Source of the DNA: Gnetum montanum
Taxonomy: Eukaryota > Streptophyta > Gnetopsida > Gnetales > Gnetaceae
DNA length: 64,000 bases
Assembly: GCA_015680685.1 (NCBI GenBank)
Contig: MNCI01012718.1
Location: 124,001-188,000, forward strand
Reading direction: 5' to 3'
The translations under genes were made by a program, and so were the position numbers. How positions within the stretch are numbered: position 1 is the first letter of the stretch; the number at the start of each line of letters is the position of its first letter. The notes below the pieces were generated by a model. The model was given only the letters and a program-made list of their open reading frames with translations. It had not been told where the DNA came from and did no database searches. Shown here piece by piece: positions 45,279 through 56,210 of the stretch.

Positions 45279-47001
45279 TGTACTGACCTAAATCATTGAT
45301 GTAAGGCTGGAAAGGAAAAAAAACACCGAAAGATTGTCAGGTAGACATAACTGAGCCTACCTTCACCTGAGGATAAACTGGAAAAGAAAATGAAGGTAGA
45401 GTGCCTTGGATGGTCTGCACGCAAATCAACCAAGGACTTCCCCAAGTGTAAACTATTGCTTGTGCTAGGGTTATCGTAACTGATGTTTGAAATGTAAACA
45501 GTGCGCATGAAATGTAAACAGAAACGTATGCAGAACTGGTATTGTAAACAAAATGTAAATTGAACATAAAACAGAGCAAACAAACAATATAATGGCTAGC
45601 AAAATGAACTATATTGTATTGCTTAGAAAAGATGTGCACCGATCAAAGCATAGCTGTACGTGTGGATGGCAGGTCAAGCACCAAGCCCCGAGGTGATGTG
45701 ATGTGTTTTAGAAATGCTTGGATGCTAGGAGTCAAGTGTGCCCGAGCACCCAAGGATTGCTGGTCTGAGTTTCCTAGGCTATCAACCTTCAAAATTGCCA
45801 ACCTTTTTTATGTGAATTGACAGGGTATTTATAGGGTTGGGCCAGGCTTGGGTGTGAAATTCAAGAATGGAATCAACGACTGGGAGATGAGAGGAAAATA
45901 GATCTAGCGACACGTGTCCAATGGACAGTTGTATGTGAGTTGGATGTGTGTGGGCAAGCTACGTTTTCAACCTGGTGCATTGTATCTTACAATGTGTGAC
46001 AACTCACTCAAGCTAGCTTACGCTCACGAAAGTACATATGATTCGGAGTGTAAGAGCCTGACAAGCTCACAAATGATGAAATGATGATGTACAACAAGAG
46101 AAATTAACTTTGGCTCACTTGAAAATTCTAGATTTCTAACTTGACTACTCCAGGATGTCGATTTGAGTGGTTCTATGGTTGTTTGAGGTGTTTCTGCCTG
46201 ATCAGGACTTCTAGAGTTGATTTAGTCGCAGCGTGTCCTTAGCGTGCACATGTTGCACTCACGCTACACTCATGTTACACTCACGCTACACTCATGTTGC
46301 ACTCACGCTGCAGCGTGAGTGAGCAAAGACTTGCAATTTTTCACCAAATTTTGAATTTTGAAGCCTGATTCTTGAGTGCAACTGTTGTCTGGCTGTGGCT
46401 GACAAATTGAATCTAAAAGTACCTTGTTTTGAGCCATTTATGGCAGCTCACACTGGACTCACACTACCAACGTGAGTGCAGTGTGACCATAGCGTGAATT
46501 ACAGCGTGACTTGCAAAAACTTGTGAAAACTTGTAATTTTGAGCTGAAAAAGGCTAGGACCTGAAGGTGGGACTAGAAGCTATCAAGGATGTGCTTTGAG
46601 GATGCCTTAGAACAAAAAAAAATCAGAACATTTTGACTTGGTTTTTTGCTCTGAAGGTTACTCACGCTGCACTCACACTGGCAGTGTGACCTCAGCGTGA
46701 GTGACAGCGTGAGTGAGAAATTTTGCACTTTTTTGACTTGAAACTTAAGTCTTTGGATGCTAAAATTTTGAACTTCGAGCTAGGAATAACAGTGACCCTT
46801 GAGAATGCCTTACACCCTTAGATTGAGCCACCTTTGGCTTGATTCTGATGCTATTTGGAATTGCTTGCAGTGAGGGCAAGCTAGCTTGACAACATGAGCA
46901 ATCTAGGCATGAACTCCATGCCTTAGTCAAATTTTGCCTCTTGAAACTTCAAAAGGGCTTGAGTCGCTTCAAAGTGTTAGGCCAAAATTAGTGGTGTTTT
47001 A
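45279..47001 (-). repeat. 5' LTR of Tat-2
   Basis: On the plus strand TGTACTGACC to GGTGTTTTA, 1723 bp. The element's first base is at 47001, where the expected CA has decayed to TA on the plus strand reading. TATAAATA on the minus strand lies at 45826-45833. CAGCGTGAG and CTCACGCTG words fill 46215-46720. It pairs with 27483-29200. Confidence 0.95.
45826..45833 (-). promoter_or_regulatory. LTR TATA box (Tat-2 5' LTR)
   Basis: TATAAATA on the minus strand in AACCCTATAAATACCCTG, downstream (in element sense) of the CGTGAG-word region. Confidence 0.65.
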
Positions 47002-47006
47002 GGGAA
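47002..47006. repeat. Target-site duplication of Tat-2 (right copy)
   Basis: GGGAA, partner of AGGAA at 27478-27482. Confidence 0.75.
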
Positions 47007-48866
47007 GATCGAGAAGAAGCGCGTTCCATGCATCACGTATAATGACTCAGGGTGCAACTGTGTGCAATAGTTATGATCTGCTAAGCGGACATCCATTTGA
47101 GCATGTAGCTAATGTACCAAGAAATCACCAATTCGACAGTGCCTGTATGTAGCATCCACCAACCAAGAGGGCACCCAGTGGCTGACAGCTGATCTTGCTA
47201 GTAGTGCATTATGGATGAAATGGAAGAGGTTCATCAATAAGTCTTCATTGTTAATGACCATGATGATTGGGGGAAGCTAAAAATCCTTGAAAGCTTCAAA
47301 CAAGAGCCCCTGGAGCTCAAGTCTTTACTGGCTCACTTGGAATATGCATTTTTGCGAAATGGAAAGCCAGTAATTATCAATGCCACCCTTGCTCCTGAAT
47401 AGAAGAAGAAGTTGCTAAAGGTGGTAAAAAAATGGGATGCCGCATTTGCATGGTCATATCTTGAGTTAATTGGAGTTGATCCTAGGGTCTACTAGCATTA
47501 GATCTATATTGACCCCTCCATGAAGCCACGATGATAGCCACAAAGACGATTGAACTCCAAACTAAAGCAGGTTGTCAAAGATGAAATTGAACAGTTGCTG
47601 AAGGCGGGGTTCATCTATTCTATTGCGGATAGCGAATGGGTCAGCCCACTTGTTATTGTGCCAAAGAAAGGTGGCAAATGGAGGGTTTGTATTGATTTTC
47701 TATTGTTCAACATGGCTAGCTTCAAGGACCACTTCTCGCTCCCATTTGTGGACCAGGTGTTGGACACCATCGCAGGGCACTGCTATTACAGCTTCTTGGA
47801 TGGTTATAGTGGTTATAACCAAATCCAAATAGCACTAGAGGACCAGGCCAAAATAACTTTCACAAGTCCATGGGGGACTTTTGCATAGAAGAAGATGTCT
47901 TTTGGCCTATGTAATGCGCCTACCATGTTGCAACACCTCATCCTTAGCATCTTCTAGCAACAGATTGGCAATGGGGTAGAAGTATTCATGGATGACTTCT
48001 CTACCTATGGAACCACGTTCGAGCAAGCCTTGGACTATCTTGAGTAGGTTCTGAAAAGGTGTGTAGACACTAATATGTGGCTCAATTAGCAGAAAAGCCA
48101 TTTGATGGTCCAAGAAGGCATTGTGCTAGGGCATCGCATCTCACAGATAGGGATTAGTGTGGATCTTGAAAAGATTAGGGTCATCCAGGGAATCACCCAC
48201 CAACCAAGCACTGTAAAAGATGTTCAGTCATTCCTTGGCCACACTGGTTACTACCGACGCTTCATTGAAAACTTCTCGAAGATCACCAAGCCGTTGGTAG
48301 AACTTACAAAGAAAGATGCTCCATTCATCTAGACCAAGGAATGTGAATATGCATTCCAATTACTTAAATAGAAACTCATAGAAACTCCAGTTTTACAAGT
48401 ACCTGATTGGTCCAGGCCCCTTCACATCATGACGAATGCATCTAATTACACCTTGGAAGCCATGCTTACACAATGTGACGATCAAAAACATCCATACTAT
48501 ATCCACTATGCAAGCCATAGCATTGTGGATGCTCAGCTTAACTACACCACCATGAAAAAGGAGTTGATGGCAGTGGTGTTCACCTTGGAAAAATTTTGAC
48601 ACTATGTGCTCGGATACAAGGTGTTCATGCATACAGACCACAATGCTATTCAGTTCCTGATGAACAAACCAACGGTGAGCCCTTGCATCATCCGGTGGTT
48701 GGTGATTCTTTAGGAGTTTGATCTCACCATGGTAGACCAGAAGGGGACCAAGAATGTGGTTGTTGACCACTTGGCTTGGTTACAATGGGATGATGTAGAA
48801 GAGGAGGAGCCCCTCTCTGACCAATTTCCAAATGAACTCTTCTTCACAGGTGCAATCGATCCGTAA
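47007..48866 (+). pseudogene. Athila-2: protease end, RT and RNase H
   Basis: Resumes the protease (KIEKKRVPCITYNDSGCNC), then RT: EWVSPLVIVPKKGGKWRVCI, YYSFLDGYSGYNQIQIALED, FGLCNAPTMLQHL, the intact catalytic block VFMDDFSTYG near 47985, and [20 protein letters not shown]. RNase H follows from about 48410 (LHIMTNASNYTLEAML, YTTMKKELMAVVFTLEKF, HTDHNAIQFLMNKPTV, VDHLAWLQ) and ends at TAA 48864-48866. About nine in-frame stops lie mostly at positions that are Gln, Trp or Arg in the sister copy. The catalytic FMDD survives here but not in Athila-1a. Confidence 0.92.
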
Positions 48867-48879
48867 GAGCCTAAGGAAT

Positions 48880-50156
48880 CCCCTTGGTTCAGCCACATCC
48901 TCATCTACCTCACCACTCAAGAGTTGCCAAAGGAGTCGAACCATTGGCAGAAAAAATAGTTTCTCCATAAGGCCAAGCGTTTCATGGAAATCAATTGCCA
49001 CCTTTACAAGGTGTGCACAGATGGCTTGGTTTGATGGTGTGTCCCTGATGATGATACGCTACGCCTCCTCCAAGATGCTCACAAGAGCTCGTGTGGGGGC
49101 CACTATGCTGGATGCTGCACAACCATTAAGATCCTACCTGTAGGATATTACTAGTTGACAATCTTTAGGGATGCATAATGGTTCGTCCATTCCTGCAATC
49201 GATGCCAAAGAGATGGTGGGATGACTGCATGGATGGAGGGACTTCAACAGTGGATTCAACCACTAGAACCCTTTGATATTTGGGGCATTGACTTCATGGG
49301 GCCCATCACACCCCTATCCAACCACCTCCACATAATTTTTCTAATAAAAAAAATGGTTAACAGGTTTGGAGTGCCACATGCACTCATCTCTGATAATGGT
49401 ACTCATTTCACGAGTGCCACTTTTCAAAAACTCATGCAAAACTTGGGGGTCACCCACAAATTTACAACACCCTATCACCCCCAAGCCAATGGGCAGGCCG
49501 AAGTCACCAATAGGGAGATCATCAGGATCCTTACCCACACCATCAGGAAATATAGGTGGGATTGGAGCACCAAACTCAACGATGCCCTTTGGGCCTATCG
49601 CTCCACTTGGAAACTTCTTGTAGGGTACTCTCCCTATGAGGTAGTGTACGGAAAATTACCAAAACTTCCAATCCAGACAGAACTTCAGACACTATCCACA
49701 GCCAGTGACTTAAGCCTTAACCTACCGCTAGCACAACATGAATGATTGATCAACTTAAGTGTGCTAGATGAGAATCAATTAGTGGCCCTATCTTCAAATG
49801 AGATCCACAAGGCCTACAACAAAAAATGACACGATCTTAGGATCCAGAAGGTCACATTCAGACGTGGAGACAAGGTGTTGTATTGGAACCCCTCACATAT
49901 ATCTCAACCGACCAAGTTTCAAACATTGTGGGAGGGATCTTACATTGTCTCTGAAACCTTCTCATCTGGGGCCTTGCTTATCCACAAACCTGAGGATCCC
50001 ACAAGAATGCAGTTGGTCAATCAATAACAACTGAAACCTTTCCGTGAGCTCCACTTAACTAGTGATACTGCCTCATCATCACCCAGTCAGCCATGCTCCA
50101 TTTTTTGCATCTCCTCCTTTCCACCCAGTCATGGGGGAGACCATCATCCCTGCTAA
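48880..50156 (+). pseudogene. Integrase (Athila-2) with internal deletion
   Basis: Blocks: MEINCHLYKVCTDGLV, CGGHYAGCCTTIKIL with NRCQRDGG as the zinc-binding part, and WGIDFMGPITPLSNHL with the first catalytic Asp. A deletion then removes about 33 residues found in Athila-1b (its DYLTKWAEV region). VNRFGVPHALISDNGTHFTS and GQAEVTNREIIRIL follow, with the second Asp and the Glu 35 apart. The 174-codon run 49221-49745 is open. The C-terminal part includes FRRGDKVLYWNPSHI. The frame ends PSHGGDHHPC at TAA 50154-50156, across P1. Confidence 0.9.
50127..50137 (+). other. Polypurine-like word P1 (Athila-2)
   Basis: AGTCATGGGGG followed by AGACC, at the end of pol. Confidence 0.6.
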
Positions 50157-51640
50157 TGCATTCCACTGCACCCCTCACTATTTTTGAAATTTTTTGTTTT
50201 ACACTTTTTTTTATTTTTCAACATCATTCATACATTTGTTAATTCTTATTAATTTTTCCCTTCTTTAATTATTTTTCATTTCTTTGTGTGTGTTTTATTT
50301 TCATGTGATTGCTAATATGTCATATTATTGCCATTAGGTGTTTGGCGCGGATGGTTTTCATTGTGATGGATCATGTACAATAGTCCACCTAGATATCTGG
50401 TTCCTACCCTCGCATTGTTGTCCTTGGACTTTATGTTTATTTTCAGCTCATAAAATCAACAGTGAGTCCACGTCATCCACCCATTCCCCCACTCCATGAT
50501 TTTCCTTTTGTTGGAAACATGCAACCCCTTCACTTAAAAACATTTTAATTAATGTGTGACTCGTGTAGTTCCTAGACTCGGGGATGACCTAATGGTTGGA
50601 ATTGGGTGTGACTTCAAGGGGAATGCAACATTCGTCTTCCTCTTTTGTTCCCCAAGTGGCCGATGTGTCCTTACAGATTTCCTACCACTCCACATTCTTC
50701 TCTCAAAGGAAGCTCCTGGGTAATTCGACCTTGCATGGTGTGGTCCTCACTGAAAAAATTCAAAAAAAAAAAACACATGAGGATTCAAAGCACACCCCTT
50801 GGTCGAATGCATGCAAACAAGCATGGGTCTTTGCATGGTGTGGTTCCTCCAAAAGCACGAAAAAAAAATCATGTCATCACTATGTGGGAATTCAAAGCAC
50901 ACCCCTTAGAATACCTCTCACAGGCCATAAGCAATAGTTATGGGACTTCCTTCATCCCCTCTAACTTAGTCCCATTTCACTTCCTTCCTCTCACGTTTTT
51001 TGGAGTGGTGGTTCTCTATGGGTGCATTCCTGCCTCCTTGGGGGATGGCTGGGGCTTCATCTGTTGCTGCGATGTCATTGTATGCAGATGGTTTTGGGTC
51101 TGAACTCAAGAATGGTTCTACTGGGTCACTTAATCACAATTGCACACAGGATTTCATGTGAACGATGATCGAAATCTCCATTCTCTCATCTCTCTCTTCA
51201 CCCATTTCTCTTCGTAACTCACCTGACTACCCATTTTATGTTGTGAGAGTTTGTCGTGATTTCCATGGGCTTCTCATGCCTTAGCAGAATCTCTTGGGTA
51301 GGCATCTTAACTTGCGAACACCATTTCTTGGCCCTAGGGCCCATGGACCCCGGTGTTTAGGATATGCAGGGACTACTAAGGCTACTGCCTACTATGGGGA
51401 GGACCCACCTGCATATTCTTGGTCTGCTTGTTAAGTCTTCCATCCTTTGGATTTCATGGTTGGTTATTTTCAGGGTCCCATTGCTCGATTTCTTCCCCAC
51501 GGAGTTATTTTATGTCACCTTCTCCTATTTTTGACTCTTTTTCAAGCCCTGATTACCTTCCTCCAGTCCTTAGCCATGACTGGGCCTCTCATGCGCTTCA
51601 AACACCCCAATTTGGCATTTCAAATTCATCATTTTAGGCT
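50157..51640 (+). other. 3' region of Athila-2 between pol and internal promoter-like block
   Basis: Noncoding as far as I can see. A diverged tandem duplication of about 100 bp lies at 50730-50912; each copy begins TGCATGGTGTGGT, has an A-run and ends TTCAAAGCACACCCCTT. The same single block occurs once in Athila-1a (about 17473-17550) and Athila-1b (about 58838-58920). Confidence 0.65.
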
Positions 51641-51659
51641 TTTTCTGGGTTGGTCAATG

Positions 51660-51760
51660 TTGGTCAACAGGTGCACACACCTGTGTATACGGGGCCTCGT
51701 ATATGCAACCCCCTACGTATACGCGGCCCCGTCGATGCAGCGCCCAACCCCTATATATAC
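51660..51760 (+). promoter_or_regulatory. Internal U3-like promoter block (Athila-2)
   Basis: This short GC-richer block holds GTGTATACGGGGCCTCGTAT, CTACGTATACGCGGCCCCGT, CGATGC and then a TATA-like CCTATATATACACC (TATATATA at 51752-51759). The same words in the same order sit upstream of the TATA box in the Athila-2 LTR (55310-55454). It lies about 430 bp upstream of the env-like ORF start. The sequence after the TATA does not match LTR R, so this is not simply an LTR fragment. Promoter function is inference. Confidence 0.45.
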
Positions 51761-51913
51761 ACCCGTTGCTCTTTGAAATTTCATTCATTTTGCAAACAAA
51801 TTAGGGCGAGATTTTGCAGTTTTTCTGCCTAACTTCTTCCTAAGCACCTACATTTCATCACATGTCCATATCAACTGATCCTTATCCTCTTGAGCACCCG
51901 AAGGTATGCTCTC

Positions 51914-51965
51914 AGTCGTGGGGGGGGGGGGGGGGGGGGNNNNNNNNNNNNNNNNNNNNNNNNNN
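51914..51965. other. P2 polypurine-like word running into an assembly gap
   Basis: AGTCGTG is followed by a run of 20 G (51920-51939) and 26 N (51940-51965). Other copies have only five G at this word, so the G-run is probably a sequencing artefact at a difficult site next to the gap. Confidence 0.8.
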
Positions 51966-52192
51966 TTAGTTAGTTAATTAAGACTTTGCACCTCTAAGGG
52001 AAGAAACGAAAACAACCATTTAAACTTCAATTCATCCCTTGTTGTTTTTGGTTTTAACCCATGAATTAACACTTCGGGGGACTTAAAGGAATGCCCGTGC
52101 CAACAACATAACTTATTCAAACTAAGAAGGTGTATAAGGATCATTTTGAGCTACTTATGCATAGTTTGATGAGTGGTTATGTTTGATTGCAG

Positions 52193-55050
52193 ATGTCACC
52201 CAAATCGAGGCATCCAAGGGGCAAAGGACCATCACAATCGAGGGATAAGTGTCCACATATGGAAAGGGGACGAGGAATGCAACAGCCATAGCACGTGGAG
52301 GGCTCTCATGCAACTCACCCCCTTTGCGAAGGACCTAATATGGAATCTTTCCATCAGATTCTCGAAGAGGAGATTCCCAGTGAGCAATCGCAAGGGGATG
52401 AGACTCCGGGGATAGCACCATGGCTTGAAGTCACCTTGACCCAAGCCTATCTTGATGCTATCAAGGCATGCGAAGTGCAATGGATGGTCCTCCAAGAGTT
52501 AAAATTTGGACCATTGCTCGAGAATGCACTAGAAGATGTGAGGCTGTAGCTACAAAATTCTCCTATGTGGCCAATCATCATATCCAGTGGTGAGTGGTAC
52601 TTAGGAGAGACATATCTCTTCTAGATGAATCAAAAACTAGGGTTCAGAGTAAGAATCAAAGACATTTATATCTCTTACTTTTCAGAGGTAATAGCATAGG
52701 CTCTGGGGTTGCCTGAGATTGAAGTAGATGTGATGGAGATTCCAAAACAAGTTGACCTAGAGGTAAAGGTGGAATGGATCAAATGGTGCTATGGGGTAGA
52801 GTGCAAGGAATTTAGCTCTTTGACCATGATGGAGAGGATGTACTCAAAGATCTTGTCTTACCACTTGAACCCAATGGTAAGACCTAGCAAAATCACAACC
52901 TTCTCCGCTCGTGCATGTGTCACCTTGAGTGGGAAATTCCCAATGAGTCTTCCATAGCTGTTATTCTTGGAGATTGAAAAGAGGTTCGCTGAAAGTGAAC
53001 ATGGAAGACAAGCTCTCCCCTTTCCCTGCCTAATCTGGAAGTTGTGCAAACTGGCAGGGATAGCACGGTACTCTAATGATATAATCTGGCATGTCCCGAT
53101 TGCCTCTTGGTGAGAAATGATGAATGATAAAACTCCTGCCACCACACAGATAGAGGAGGAGTAGCAACCACCTCCACCACCTGAGCAAGCAACAAGGTCA
53201 GGTTCGTAAACCATTGCAGAACATATTTGCGTAATCCGACAAATGCTCTTAAGCCAGCAAGAGCAATTAGGCAGAACTAGTGGAGAGGATGACCCTTTGG
53301 TCTATCGCCCTACAATGAGCCACCTAGAGCAAGTGGCTCGATCAGTCAGCTTGCTGGAAAGAGCAGGGTCAATGTTCTCTACTACCCAAACACAAGTGCC
53401 AGCTAGAACAGATCCAAGCATCCGAGAGGTAACAGTATCAACCCAACAGTTATTTCCTAAAATTTTAGGGAATGCTACTACCTTCTCGGTACGCTTGGAA
53501 GATGGTGGAGGGGTGAAAGTCCTGGTGATGCAGCACCAGGGACAAGAGGTTATGGCTAAAGTGGTTGTTGACACAATTGCTACAGTTCTCAATGCACCGA
53601 TGGTGCCTATACTAGATGTGCATGGGCTTCAAGATGTACAGATGTTCGCTAAAACTTCACGTAGCAAGATGGATGTAGCCCAACAAGAAAAAATGTTGGA
53701 CCGACTAGTAGGAACTGGGAAACCACTTTTGGATGTCTTTGACCTTCCGAATGACATCACTGCAACCCAGTCGGAGCTACTCTCAGTAAGGGGTAAGAGC
53801 CTCATTTTGGAAGGGCAACTTAAAATTGCTCAAGCCACCTGTCAACGCTTGGCAACAAAAGTGGCCCAATTAAGAGTCCAACTTGCCGATCCAGCTCTTC
53901 TTAGTTGTGAAATCACCAGAGATGAAGCTTTTCAACAGATTCAGCTCAAACTTCAGATAGTTGAGGATGAGCAAGAGTCGACGATCTTCGATCAATCCTT
54001 GGTAGACGTTCAAGCATATAGTTTAAGCAAGGACTTGATGGAGGTTCGCCAGGAGAACGTTAGGTTGACTGTGGAGGTTCATCATCTGCGTAATGTTGGT
54101 GTGGAACATGAGCACATGAAAAATTTTATCCACCAATAGCAAGAAGAGCTAGCCAAGCTGAATGTTGACGTAAGAAGGTTGGCAACTAAGAACCGAAATC
54201 TATCCATGGAGGAGGTTTGGGCTTTGTGATAAAAATATGCCATTGAAATCGTTGCTTGAAAGAATGAGGCCTTGAAGTTTGAAAAAAATTAAGAATCATT
54301 ACAGGGACCAAGTGGGATTGTAAAAGGAAGTAAATGAGAAGCAGATTCAAGTCGCAAAGGCCAAGATGAACTAAGTGCTCCAACAGCTCTGAGAAGGAGG
54401 TGAGGTATGGCAACCTATCTTTGATGGGTTGAGTGCTTACAATCAAGCTGAAATTCACCTTAAGGAGCTGCAGATTGAGGAGATGACAGAATATATGAAG
54501 CTTGCCAACCTTCGCTATGCAAACTTAGCGATGCTCACAGCCAAGAGACCACAGTTAGAATTGGAAAAGCAAGTGGCTACCTTGTATTCTCTATATGAGG
54601 GTGAGTTCCAGGTGCATAAAGCAACAAAGAAAAAACTAGAAACAACAAACGTGGAACTCGAGGTTCTCTGCATGCGATTTGAAGGATAACGTATAGTCGC
54701 GGAGAACCTGGCCTGTCGAATGAATGACTACTAGTAACTACAGGGATCAATCCGAGCCTTTGACATCGAACGAAAGCAGTTCACAGCCTAGTTTGTCAAC
54801 CTAAAAGAACTCTTCCTGGCGTTGCCATGCCCTTTTAAGGTTCCAGTTCCAGCATGCATCGATGAAGCTGCCTAGAAAGTGAATGATCCTAGAAGCAAAG
54901 AGAAAAAAATGAGGGCTCTCTTGGAGGCTTTCTGGTTGCCTCCAGAAGTTGTAGTCGCTGTGGGGCAACCATCGTTTGTGCCAGCACTGCCACATGGCCT
55001 AGAGGTTGGTGAAGGTCCGTTGGAACCACCACCCCTAGGGATGGTGTGAT
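52193..55050 (+). pseudogene. Env-like (extra) ORF of Athila-2
   Basis: The proposed start is the ATG at 52193, directly after TTTGATTGCAG, a good 3' splice site; the frame begins MSPKSRHPRGKGPSQS. One frame persists to about 54139 with stops near 52289, 52547 and 52955. The N-terminal half contains VRIKDIYISYFSEVIA and ALGLPEIEVDV, then RQALPFPCLIWKLCKLAGIA. This layout is typical of the extra 3' ORF of Athila elements (putative plant transposon domain). The 298-codon open run 53243-54139 is Gln/Glu-rich and probably coiled-coil (KLQIVEDEQESTIF, VRLTVEVHHLRN). After a frameshift the reading continues at 54429-54689 and reaches KKMRALLEAFWLPPEVV near 54905. No clear signal peptide or membrane segment is seen, so an envelope role is unproven. 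Confidence 0.75.
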
Positions 55051-55279
55051 CTTCTCTGACAATTTTTGCATCCTTCTTCACAGTAGAGACTCCAGGACTG
55101 GAAAGGTGTTCAATTTTGTCTCTAAACACTACCATTTTTGTAACTTTTCGTTCTTTGTAACTTGGGCACTTGGTAAATTGATGTTGTGTCATGTGTGTAT
55201 GTGTGTTGTAATTAAAAGTCCATACCTTCCAAATTGTAAGAGGAACTCGAGGATGAGTTTCTACTCAGTCGTGGGGGTA
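55051..55279 (+). other. End of Athila-2 internal region with terminal polypurine tract P3
   Basis: AGTCGTGGGGGTA at 55267-55279 abuts the LTR start TGATGAAG. Upstream, GGAACTCGAGGATGAG is shared with the other Athila copies. Confidence 0.75.
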
Positions 55280-55388
55280 TGATGAAGTGTTAGTTGGTCG
55301 CTGCGTCTACTAGGTCGTGTATACAAGACCCCGTATATGCAGCTGCATCAACGTGGCCCCGTATACGTGGCCCCATTGATGCGGCCCC

Positions 55389-55414
55389 GTCGACGCATCC
55401 TTGCATGCGTCGAC
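55389..55414. repeat. Perfect inverted repeat in Athila-2 U3
   Basis: GTCGACGCAT and ATGCGTCGAC form a perfect 10-bp stem around a 6-base loop, 33 bp upstream of the TATA box. Confidence 0.9.
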
Positions 55415-55446
55415 GTGGCCCCATTTACGTGACGCATTTTTTGGCC

Positions 55447-55454
55447 TATAAATA
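55447..55454 (+). promoter_or_regulatory. LTR TATA box (Athila-2)
   Basis: TATAAATA in TTGGCCTATAAATAAGAGG, downstream of the palindromic words. Confidence 0.65.
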
Positions 55455-56210
55455 AGAGGGCCTTTTGCCTCATTGAGGTACCTTTTTGTTAGTTGTAGCG
55501 AAGCTCTTGTAGTTTGTTCCTGTAGGAGATAGAATATTTTCCAAGTGCCCGCAGTAGATGTAAGAAAAGTGACCGGCTCTTTATTCGAGCGTTGATGTAT
55601 CTGAGCCCATTAGCATGACGGCAATAAAGATGAACTCTTCAAGCATTTCTTGCAGCATTGGACTTAGCCATTTAATTCATTTAATAGTTTAATATGTTTA
55701 TGCTTTGATAATTACTTAAGTTTCTGTTATTATTATCTTAATCGCTATCGCTCATTCGTAGTTTGTAAAGGCCATAAGTACGACCATCTCGAACGTAAAT
55801 CCAACACTTGGTAAACCCAGTAACACTTAACGTCTGGTAACCCAGAAGTGTTTAGGAGATGCTCAGAACATGCTTGGAAGATGGGATCGGATACTTATGT
55901 TAGGAATAGTTAGAATATAAGTTAGGATAATTATAGATTAGATAATATTTCATTCCTTACTTTTCATACCTTAATTAGACGCCAAAAGATAAGTAAAAAG
56001 CTATAAAAATCATTTGCCTCAATCTTGCTTAACCATTGCCACTAGAACATCACAAGTATGATTGGGAAGACAATGACTGTTCTAACCCAAGGTTTTACTG
56101 GTTAGGGTCTAGTGTATGTTAAGTGCTTATAGTCTACGAAATTTGATCGAGTTGCGTGTGAATGCCTGTGATTCGTATGGTTGGGTGTAGGGGTACCTAG
56201 CCGCTCATCA

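Larger units (their letters stand above)
27483..47001 (-). mobile_element. Tat-2: complete Tat/Ogre-type retrotransposon, 19.5 kb, minus strand
   Basis: Two direct LTRs of 1718 and 1723 bp bound it. A near-perfect 5-bp duplication flanks it, and it splits the Athila-2 protease frame. On the minus strand the order is 5' LTR, repeat-rich leader, gag, protease, a 6.7-kb spacer, RT, RNase H, a second RNase H of archaeal type, integrase, tandem repeats, 3' UTR, polypurine tract and 3' LTR. The second RNase H and the large size place it in the Tat lineage (Ogre-like). All ORFs carry stops. By eye the two LTRs differ at roughly one base in ten over the first 200 bp, so the insertion is old. Confidence 0.93.
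26881..56210 (+). mobile_element. Athila-2: 5'-truncated Athila element hosting Tat-2
   Basis: Own sequence is 26881-27482 and 47002-56210. It starts without a 5' LTR, PBS or gag, inside a Pro/Ser/Gln-rich gag-protease linker. Protease, RT, RNase H, integrase, a 5-kb 3' region with an env-like ORF and a 931-bp 3' LTR follow. Its LTR shares only the ends and U5 words with Athila-1, and U3 is different (GTATACG/GGCCCC words). The right end is clean (CGCTCATCA, then ACAGG of the host). The left end is not an LTR, so the 5' part was deleted together with about 494 bp of host RT. Confidence 0.85.
55280..56210 (+). repeat. 3' LTR of Athila-2
   Basis: TGATGAAGTG to AGCCGCTCATCA, 931 bp. U3 holds GTATACG and GGCCCCGT words. 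TATAAATA lies at 55447-55454 and AATAAA near 55622. U5 shares words with Athila-1 (ACACTTGGTAA, GCTATAAAAATCAT). No 5' partner survives in the window. Confidence 0.88.

Noticed and set aside
51660-51760. A solo LTR of Athila-2 at this place
   Set aside because: Only the U3-type words and a TATA box are shared; the TGATGA start, R and U5 are missing.
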